Shown here: positions 56,341-64,000 of the stretch, piece after piece
How positions within the stretch are numbered: the first letter of the stretch is position 1
Layout of the letters: every line of letters begins with the position of its first letter
Assembly (NCBI GenBank): GCA_945910005.1
Contig: OX246745.1
Span: 6,623,091-6,687,090 of the forward strand
Length of the DNA stretch: 64,000 nt
Direction of reading: 5' to 3'
DNA from: Isoperla grammatica
Lineage: Eukaryota; Arthropoda; Insecta; Plecoptera; Perlodidae
The notes under the pieces: generated by a model
The model's database searches: none
What the model saw: only the letters and a program-made list of their open reading frames with translations
Told to the model about the DNA's origin: nothing
Position numbers and translations under genes: made by a program

Positions 56341-57287
56341 AAATAGCATTGCTTACACTGGTATACAACACACTGCTCTCAATGTATGGCATATCTTGTT
56401 GTATTCAGATAGCTCATCATCACGCCAACATTAAAACATGCTTTCTCGGCTAACCGTAAATGCAAGGCAAACATTAACATGTTTCATGTATAGAGTAAGA
56501 ATGTCCAATGGAGAAACTCCAATCATTATTTTCTTAACCCTTTAACAAGAGACGCTACGCGTCGTCAAAGACGTGCTCAAATACACTTCGTTTTTTAGAA
56601 TTATATTTTTTACGGCTTTATTGTTTATTGTTGCGATCTTAAAGTTAATTCCCAAAGTAGATCTAAAAATTGTCTACTTTGAAAAAAATCATTGCCTCGC
56701 TATGTTTGTTGTGAACGACGTCAGGCGTCGCCGAAATTTCAACGATTTTCTTGTCAAGTTCCACTTTCGGTACCGATTGTGGATGAACGGTGGTACCTAG
56801 TTAGTCGTAGCGTCGAACTTAAGGTCAGTAAGAATCCTTGGTGACGTAGTATGAGCGTCGGTAGCGTCGGTTTACACAGGTCGTGGTGAGGCGACGCCAA
56901 CTTCAGGTAACCAAAATAGTAGATTTTTTGAGGTTTTTATTTTTTTACGGCTTAACGGTTAAAGATAGAATTTTTTGGTTGTCAGTTCCTTCTTATTCAT
57001 CGCTCTCTTGATATGTTTCGTATTTTTAAAAAAATAAAAAATTTCAATATTCTCCGATTGTGGTCTTCTGAGACAAAATTTGAAATTTTGGGCGCCTGTA
57101 TCTCTGTTAGTATGACCCCCAGCTTATTTTCGTTTTCAGGATGTCTAGATAATTAACGCAAAAAAAATAAAAAAAATAAAAAAAAAAATTTGGACCAACC
57201 GTGTTTTAGCTACGAGCGCTTGAAAAAAAAATTTCCCCTTAGTAAACCCTTCTCAACTATTCTGCTCTGAATATGGAAGAAAAAAAG

Positions 57288-57368
57288 TTTGCCGTTAACG
57301 GGTCTCGAACCCCGGACCGCGAAAACACCAGGCGGCGTCGCTACTGCTTACGCCACGCCACAGGATGG
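57288..57368 (-). repeat. tRNA-like module 9 (class 1)
   Basis: Subunit B2; the middle part is changed (GCCTGGTGTTTTCGCGG). Confidence 0.55.
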
Positions 57369-57775
57369 AAGTTGGAGCGCTTATACTGCACTGGTACATG
57401 TAGTACTTCTAACAATGAATGCATGTATGTATCTCGATACCTTCTGATTGTAATTGTAACTCCAAATATAGATGGATTTACGAACTGAGAGTCTCGTTGG
57501 ATTAATAAAATATCCAAGAATACGATCTGATGATAAAAACTCTGAAAAACGAAAATAAAAATTTGAAGCCGTTTTTTTTTCTAAGTCCAAAAATCCAGTT
57601 TCTACACCATGTCAGTTTAAAATTGCATTCGATAGATGTTGACCACGTGAATGCAAAACCGCACGCGTTTTCGGCAAAAACGAGCAATTTGACCGTTAAA
57701 AAATAAACCGTGTTTGAAGCGGCTCCATGCACGTTGATGAATTGATATAACTGTGTGAATATGGATGAAAAAAAA

Positions 57776-57836
57776 GAGTGGTGGTGACGGGACCCGAACC
57801 CCAGACCTCTAGCATGGTAACCGACGACGCTACTGT
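57776..57836 (-). repeat. tRNA-like module 10 (class 3, truncated)
   Basis: Subunit B2; its 5' part including the A-box-like region is deleted, so it should be promoter-dead. Confidence 0.5.
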
Positions 57837-58913
57837 ACAAGTACAAGGCATACTGCTCTTAATGTTGTGAATTGTTTGGGGTATGCAGATAGCTTATATC
57901 ATAACCTCCTATAGCCGTCTGAACTCCTGATACACATCTCCAGAAAACGCAGTTTTGGGGCTTTCAAGACTTGGTTCAATCTGATATCATGACCTCCTAT
58001 AGCCGTCTGAACGCCTGATACACATCCACAGAAAACGGACTTAGTAAATTCACGTTGGGACCTGGGCTAACCATCAATCATAGGCAAACCAAAACATGTT
58101 CAATAAGTACACTGGGAATAGAAAATGCAGAAAGTTTAGGCATTATTGTCTTAACCCTTTAATCCGTGACGCTACGCAGTTTCAAAAACGTGCTTAAATA
58201 CACTGCGTTTTGGAGTTTTTAATTTTTTACAGCTATACTGTTTACTTGGGAGATCTTGAAGTTAATACTAAAGATAGCACTGATAATTTTCTACTTTGAA
58301 AAAAATCAACGTGTACCTATGTTTGTTGTGAACGACGTCAGGCGTCGCCGAATATTCAACGATTTTCTTGTCAAGTTCCACTTTCGGTACCGATTGTGGA
58401 TGAACGGTGGTACCTAGTTAGTCGTAGCGTCGAACTTAAGGTCAGTAAGAATCCTTGGTGACGTAGTATGAGCGTCGGTAGCGTCGGTTTACACAGGTCG
58501 TGGTGAGGCGACGCCAACTTCAGGTAACCAAAATAGTAGATTTTTTGAGGTTTTTATTTTTTTTACGGCTTAACGGTTAAAGATAGAATTTTTTGGTTGT
58601 CAGTTCCTTCTTATTCATCGCTCTCTTGATATGTTTCGTATTTTTAAAAAAATACAAAAAATCAAAAATTTCAATATTCTCCGATTGTGGTCTTCTGAGA
58701 CAAAATTTGAAATTTTGGGCGCCTGTATCTCTGTTAGTATGACCCCCAGTTTATTTTCGTTTTCAGGATGTCTAGATAATTAACGCAAAAAAAATAAAAA
58801 AAATAAAAAAACAAATTTGGACCAACCGTGTTTTAGCTACGAGCGCTTGAAAAAAAAATTTCCCCTTAGTAAACCCTTCTCAACTATTCTGCTCTGAATA
58901 TGGTAGAAAAAAA

Positions 58914-58995
58914 GTTCGCCGGTAACGGGTCTCGAACCCCGGACCGCGAAAACACTAGTCGGCGCCGCTACTGCCTACGCCACGCCACAGGATGG
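58914..58995 (-). repeat. tRNA-like module 11 (class 1)
   Basis: Subunit A3; GGGGTTCGAGACCCG and a TTTTTTTCTACC downstream T-run. Confidence 0.55.
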
Positions 58996-59361
58996 AAGTT
59001 GAACCGCTTAGACTGGTACATATTGTACTGCTCTCAATGAATGCATGTATGTATCTCGATACATTCTTATTGTAATTCTAACACCTAACATAGATGGATT
59101 TACGAACAAAGGGTCTTATTGGATTTAAAAAATATCCAAGAATACGATCTGAAAATAAAAACCCCGAAAATTGAGAAAAAGACGCCTTCAATTTTTTTTA
59201 CAATTTTCGGAGTTTTTATCATCAGATCGTATTGATTGATTGGTTGATCGCAAAACCGTAAATCGTTTGTGGAAACAACGAGCCGTTTGACGGTTAAAAA
59301 ATAAACCGTGTCCATTCACGTTGATGTATTGATATAATGTGTGAATATGGTGAGAAAAAAA

Positions 59362-59440
59362 GAGTTTGTGTAACGGGACTCGAACCCTAGACCTTAAGCA
59401 CTTGAAGCGCCGACGTTCCGCGTACGCCACGACAACCGTT
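59362..59440 (-). repeat. tRNA-like module 12 (class 2)
   Basis: Subunit A3; AGGGTTCGAGTCCCG, followed by CTTTTTTTCTC. The last module before the array ends. Confidence 0.55.
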
Positions 59441-59891
59441 AGAAATCGCATTGCTTACACTGGTAGATAACACACTGGTCTCAATGTATGGCATAGCTTG
59501 TTGTATTCAGATAGCTCGTTCCCTCGGCTAACCGTTAATGCAAGGCAAACATTAACATGTTTCTTGTATAGACTATGGAATGTCCAATGAAAAAAAACTG
59601 TTATCATTATTTTCTTAACCCTTTAACAAGAGAGCGTCGTCAAAGACGTGCTAAAATACACTCCGTTTATTAGAATTATATTTTTTACGGCTATATTGTT
59701 TTCTTTGGGGGATCTTAAAGATAATACCCGAGGTAGATCTGAAAATTGTCTACTTTGAAAAAGATCATTGCCTCGCTATGTTTGTTGTGAACGACGTCAG
59801 GCGTCGCCGAAATTTCAACGATTTTCTTGTCAAGTTCCACTTTCGGTACCGATTGTGGTTGATCGGTGGTACTTAGGTAACATTCGGAATA

Positions 59892-60277
59892 GGCGTGTCA
59901 TCATCTGAGTTGGTTGCCATGGTTACTCGAACTGGGAATTAAATAGCGGCCGCGATTGGAAACTGGCTAAGTGGAACGCGATCATGGCCACAAAGAAGAA
60001 GATGACTAAGAGACAGTAGTGCCTCCTTGCACCTCCTACAACCCTGATCCAGATCCGCCATTTTTTTTGCGAAAAATGACATGTTATTGTACCTCGAAAA
60101 CTCAGTTTGAGCTATCTTGTATCAGGGATGTAGAAGGTGCCAGGAGGTACTACTGTCTCATGATGTTCTTCTTCTTTGTGGCCATGATCGCGTTCCACTT
60201 AGCCAGTTTCGAGTCGCGGCCGCTATTTAAGTCCAAGCTCGAGTAGCCATGGCAACCAACTCAAATGATGACACGCC
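59892..60277. mobile_element. Foldback element at the array edge
   Basis: Arms of about 150 bases: GGCGTGTCATCATCTGAGTT mirrored by AACTCAAATGATGACACGCC, including AAATAGCGGCCGCGA and GGAACGCGATCATGGCCAC in both arms. It begins within about 20 bases of the last array homology. The open frame across it is not a gene. Confidence 0.85.
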
Positions 60278-60486
60278 AACTCTTACGGCGCGCAAATCAA
60301 AGAGGTTGCTGTTCAATCACATTCTCTTTACCACCTATTACAGAGTTATAATTTTGAATTGTTATTTGATGTTTCAATAATTCAATACACTTTCCCAAGA
60401 CTGAACTTGAAAAAATAGCCTGTTTCTTTATGATGAATAAATTGGAAAAGGCTGTAAACATTACAATACAAGATATCAATTAAAAT

Positions 60487-60494
60487 GTAATTTA
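60487..60494 (-). terminator. Poly(A) signal for a possible minus-strand gene
   Basis: An AATAAA on the minus strand about 240 bases after the stop of the exon candidate at 60735-60850. Confidence 0.35.
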
Positions 60495-60734
60495 TTCAAG
60501 TAGCAAGTAAGTACATTCCCTCCTCAACAGTTGGCTTCGAACACTAGATACAAACAATAGCAGCAACAATAGGATTCAGACAAACAACTAAGTACAATAA
60601 ATGAATACAACAGCATGAGTTGAACAGGTACATAAGAAAATCCGTCCCATTGGGTCCAGGGATGCTTGGCTTGAATAGGGAAGCATACGGGAGAGATTGT
60701 AGTTTGGCGTTGCATCTCCAAGCCGTTGAGGAGT

Positions 60735-60850
60735 TCAGTTGGTGGGGCCTAGTTGGTACAGCAGCATGTGATTGGTGCTAAAGGAGACGTCATTGAGTCC
60801 AGAAGACTGAGATACAACATCTTGACAGTGAGAGCGACATTTACAACAAT
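60735..60850 (-). CDS. Possible terminal exon of an unknown minus-strand gene
   Basis: A good acceptor (ggttctgtttcag) opens a 37-residue end: CCKCRSHCQDVVSQSSGLND to YQLGPTN and TGA. The Cys-rich start might be part of a zinc-binding or extracellular domain. No homologue recognised and no upstream exon found in the window, so it is a candidate only. Confidence 0.3.
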
Positions 60851-61078
60851 CTGAAACAGAACCAGGAAAACATTAGTTAATGCCCAATTAGTATCATTTT
60901 ACATTACATTACATCATTCAAAACAAGAAGACATACGCGAAACAACGGTAAGCGGGGGGGGCGGGGGAAGCGGGCAATTGATCCCCACACTACTTTCCTC
61001 TCTGACTCCCCCACTCAGGGGCTATTCTATTTTGCTATTCTATCTATTTTGATCAAAATAGATCAAAATATGAAATAA

Positions 61079-61102
61079 ATTATATATATATATATATATA
61101 TT
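61079..61102. repeat. (TA)n microsatellite
   Basis: A pure TA run of about 20 bases. Confidence 0.9.
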
Positions 61103-61351
61103 ACTGAAGTTAGACTTTCGTGACTATTAATATTGTTAAAATTATAAATACCACGGGTTGTTACGTCACGTTTACTGCACTTACTTGTCATATTAGTCGA
61201 CGTTGTATATATATACAATTCGACACACATATGATACAACAAGCCACTTATCCTTGTGGCAACTTTTCTGACACCTCTTGCTTAAAACTCCAAGCCAAAA
61301 GGATCGACAGGCCGTGCTTTCACAGTCTCTATGCCTATACATGACCCAAGG

Positions 61352-61486
61352 CTACCTTACAGAATGCTTTCGTCTCAGGCGAGGCACTGGAGCCAACCAG
61401 CGAACCCCCCGAGACAACCCCGCACAAATAGCGATCACTGATTGCCTACGAGCCCCTCGCCTGTGACGAAAGCATCCGTAGGGTAG
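61352..61486. mobile_element. Small MITE
   Basis: Ends CTACCTTACAGAATGCTTTC and (reversed) CTACCCTACGGATGCTTTC, with CAGGCGAGG inside both arms. 135 bp non-coding; no target duplication identified. Confidence 0.7.
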
Positions 61487-61634
61487 TTTTGGGAGAACTT
61501 TACCGATCAAGCTAGCTTTTGCCCTTTTGCTCTATGCGAGGTTTCTGTCCTCGCTGAGCTAGCCTTATATTAGGACACATGAGTTTTTCTTTGATAGATG
61601 TGTAGCCCCAGTCAAACTCCGACAAGGCGTGTGT

Positions 61635-62195
61635 TTTATTAAAGAATAAGTACATTTCCCCTTCTTTTGTGGTTATTGGGGTAGTACGAGCAGTTTGATA
61701 CCAGACACTGCAATTCTTACTATATTCATTTGTAAGACTTTTGGGTGTATGCAAATTTAATAAAATGATATATTTGTATTATTTTAGACCACATGACTCC
61801 ATCCTAATAAGAAATACCTCCAATATTGTGGATTTCAAAATCATGATTTTTCGCCTCGAAAATTTATAAAGAATATTATTGACTTCAAAAATGATAAAAT
61901 TTTGAAGTGTATGATACGGGTTCAAATGGACACATGTTTGTTTATTAAAGAATATGTTCATTTCCCTCTTCTTTTGTGGTTATTGGGGAAGTATGAGCAG
62001 TTGGATACAAAGCGTTTGGGCATTGGGTTTAAAATGGTATATTTGTATCATTTATGACCATATGACTCCATTCTAATAAAAGAAATACTGCCAATATGGC
62101 GGATTTCAAAATCATGATTTTTCATCTCGAAAATTTATAAATATAGACTTAAAAAGTGATCAAAATTTGAAATGAATGATACATGAATGATTGAT
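61635..62195. repeat. Two-copy direct repeat of about 0.28-0.30 kb
   Basis: Blocks TTCTTTTGTGGTTATTGGGG (61663, 61969) and GATTTCAAAATCATGATTTT (61831, 62103) recur in order with diverged sequence between. Confidence 0.8.
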
Positions 62196-62214
62196 ACAAA
62201 AACCAACCCTGACT

Positions 62215-62292
62215 AGGAATCGAACCCAGGTCTCCCACTTGCCGGGTGGGCGCCTTGACACTAGACCATACTAGACCACCGGGACTGGCAAT
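62215..62292 (-). repeat. tRNA-Glu-like relic
   Basis: The minus strand reads TCCCGGTGGTCTAGTATGG, a repeated TGGTCTAGTG, then GGGTTCGATTCC and TAGTCAGGG, like the tRNA-Glu ends (TCCCTGGTGGTCTAGTGG ... GGTCAGGGA). The duplicated D-arm and odd anticodon arm argue against a working gene; likely a SINE head. Confidence 0.5.
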
Positions 62293-62734
62293 TCAATGTC
62301 TGGATATTGTGCATTATGACATCTATAAGCGGCGGTGGACCAACACTGCAACACTGGTTACACTTGAGTTTTGACCAGCCACACATAAGGCTTTTATTTA
62401 AATCTATACTTAGTTATGTTATATGCATGTTTTAAAGGTGTGTGTATTTGTACATACACTGCTGGGCTGGATTCACATGGATGCTAACTCCTATAAAAGC
62501 AAAGCATAGCAAAAATATAAATCATCACTTGGTCTTCGTATACATTCACAAATCAAATATTTTTAGTTTTATTGTCAATATCTTACTACATATTATTTGC
62601 ATGAGTTTTCAGAACGATATGATTGTGATAATTTATATCATGACGAGTTGCTTAAAATAAGAAAACTTATAAATTAAGCAATCTTTGTGAACCCAATGCC
62701 TGAGTTTTACTACAGACTGCTTTATGTGCCGAGC

Positions 62735-62892
62735 ACGTGCTGTATAACATAGTTCCCGTACTTGTATCAGCTGCTCCACGTGCTGGTGTAGTTGTCTAGG
62801 ATGGGGTCGTCTCTTCGGGTTGGGTGTGCAATGCTCCAAGATGCGCTGGATCACTCTGCAGCCGTACGGGTGGTCGACAGCGCAAACACCTT
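62735..62892 (-). pseudogene. Pumilio (PUF repeat) fragment with frameshifts
   Basis: Pieces in shifting frames match Pumilio homology repeats: VFALS, then HPYGCRVIQRILEHC, PILD, LHQHVEQLIQ and YGNYVIQHVL, in the order found in animal Pumilio. At least three single- or few-base deletions are needed to join them. An intact exon would read through, so this is a decayed copy or an exon damaged by assembly error. Similarity stops near 62735. Confidence 0.7.
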
Positions 62893-63110
62893 TAAACACA
62901 GACGACATGTTGTTAACCCTTTCCGGTCTAGTCCTGTGTTGAACGAGACTCAACATCACAATTCCTGCAGTTACATGCGATTCAAAACTGGCTTTTTTTT
63001 CAATTTTCCAATTCTGGTGCCCACCTATTTCAGTCCAAAATGTACTTCTTATGAATCAACTATGTCAATAATAATATTAAACGAAAAAATATGACAGCAA
63101 AGGGTTAGGC

Positions 63111-63774
63111 CAGGGGTCGGCAACTAAATGTGTATAGTGCCACCTACCAGTTCTGCGTAATGTACAAGTGGCCACAGGTCAAGGCCACTTCTAGTGCGAG
63201 AAACTACACCCCTGTTTTTTGGCCAATTTCTTTAAAGTTAGGCTCGCGTCTTGTAAGATATGCTAAGAACGTCATGCATGTGGTTATCGGTGATTGTTTA
63301 ATCTAAGTTTTTACCTGATATTGTTCAAATGTACGTAGATCCCATCATAACGCACATGTGGATCGCAACTTTACTTAATCGTCGATAGTTCTATTTTGAA
63401 TCTTTTGATACATATTTTGCCAAAAACACGTGTGGGCGTGTTCAGCGACAGACTTCAGTGGCGAGCAGCAACTCATAACTATCGCGTTAACGTTATCCAA
63501 GAATTCTCTGAACTCTCAGTATTCGGTATTGTAGAGACAAGAGCGCGGTTATAAAAATGATTAATTTGATCAACATATCCATACATAGGTCTACTTATAT
63601 GTCAAATCACGGTTATGGTTGAAGTTTAAAATACTTACTTGAATTTTTCTAGCAGTGGTGGAAACTAGGAATAATAATTGCAATTTCCTTATGAATAAAT
63701 AAATTAGTGGAGAGCCACAAAAACAAGCCCCGCGGGTCGCAGATGGCCCGCGGGCCGCCTGTTGCCGACCCCTG
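63111..63774. mobile_element. hAT MITE with CAGGGGTCGGCAAC ends
   Basis: CAGGGGTCGGCAAC and its mirror GTTGCCGACCCCTG with perfect 8-bp duplications ggttaggc (63103-63110, 63775-63782). These ends are typical of hAT-Charlie-like elements across animals. GGCCCGCGGGCC-type motifs near the right end. 664 bp, no transposase. Confidence 0.92.
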
Positions 63775-63782
63775 GGTTAGGC

Positions 63783-64000
63783 CCTCATCTCTTCATATTA
63801 CTGAAACATGTCCAAAACCAGACTCCAAAGTTGTATTTCTATTGTGAAGGTTGTTCCTTATTTCCTTAATAATATTATAGCATAAGCAAATGTATTTTAT
63901 TTTGAGTATTTTTCAAAATACAATTGCGTTTGGTATTGACAATACAAGACTAAAAATGAATCTTGTATTTTGTATATATAATACATTTACTTGAGTAGTT
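63783..64000. other. Window end, nothing recognised
   Basis: AT-rich; no feature supported. Confidence 0.4.

Larger units (their letters stand above)
49540..59878. repeat. Higher-order tandem array, two-subunit (A/B), about 3.1-3.2 kb period
   Basis: Subunit landmarks: cttaaccctttaatccgtga (A) at 51870, 55045, 58150; cttaaccctttaacaagag (B) at 53356, 56533, 59614. A-to-A spacing is 3175 then 3105, B-to-B 3177 then 3081. Each 1.46-1.69-kb subunit has a conserved core (TTGTTGTGAACGACGTCAGG to CGACGCCAACTTCAGGTAA), a GTATGACCCCCAG block and two tRNA-like modules on the minus strand. The first 2.3 kb is a diverged or rearranged unit. No protein is encoded; recurring small frames (about 70 aa) simply repeat with the period. 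Confidence 0.93.

Noticed and set aside
52819..59451. Recurring 71-87-residue minus-strand proteins
   Set aside because: They reappear only because the tandem unit repeats; no domain or splice context.
49540..59878. Functional tRNA gene cluster
   Set aside because: T-arms are mostly only partly paired and anticodon arms do not fold canonically, so tRNA-like promoter modules are a safer call.
62215..62292. Working tRNA-Glu
   Set aside because: The D-arm is duplicated and the anticodon arm is not that of tRNA-Glu.

Overview
The window looks like nuclear DNA from an invertebrate animal, most likely a marine one. The protein-coding exons are short, have GT/AG introns and match animal housekeeping genes. 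The rest is AT-rich and packed with SINEs, LINE fragments, non-autonomous DNA transposons, microsatellites and a satellite-like array. I see no operons, bacterial genes, CRISPR arrays or viral genes. The species cannot be fixed from sequence alone. Frequent alternating AGGCCT/CCTAGG palindromes are a striking compositional signature of this genome.

Three host genes are well supported. (1) An intronless RBX1-type RING-H2 gene lies on the minus strand (6022-6390). (2) A UBL4A/Get5-type gene lies on the plus strand (8873-15229, three exons): an N-terminal ubiquitin-like domain, a TUGS-like helix region, and an unusual acidic tail. (3) A COG3 (Sec34) gene lies on the plus strand (24640-46419, thirteen exons that splice in phase to about 815 aa, close to human COG3). 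Two neighbouring COG3 exons (10 and 11) each carry a tandem duplication that copies the exon end together with its 5' splice site. One is 68 bp x 7 (out of frame) and one is 36 bp x 3 (in frame).

Weaker host-like pieces are a decayed THAP domain behind a promoter-like TATCGATA/YY1 cluster (659-1012), an antisense C2H2 first exon in COG3 intron 1 (28717-28831), a possible terminal exon near 60.8 kb, and a frameshifted Pumilio-like fragment near 62.8 kb.

Layout. 0-5 kb: THAP remnant, two LINE 3' fragments (one split by a TTAA-inserted MITE), microsatellites. 5-8.2 kb: RBX1-like gene, SINE, LINE end. 8.9-15.2 kb: UBL4A with intron-borne hAT and TA-flanked elements. 15-24 kb: intergenic, with a BED-finger hAT, a perfect hairpin and a 3.46 kb inverted-repeat element. 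24.6-46.9 kb: COG3, its introns loaded with an I-type LINE, SINEs (including a 5S-rRNA-derived one) and hAT/MITE insertions. 47-49.5 kb: small MITEs and a SINE. 49.5-59.9 kb: a two-subunit higher-order tandem array in which every subunit carries two tRNA-like modules with Pol III-type boxes and T-runs on the minus strand. 59.9-64 kb: foldback elements, Pumilio fragment, hAT MITE.

The host genes act in separate processes (cullin ubiquitin ligase, tail-anchored protein/BAG6 pathway, Golgi tethering) and there is no sign that they form a functional cluster. The most novel material is the recurrent exon-end/splice-donor duplication in COG3 and the tRNA-like-bearing tandem array.
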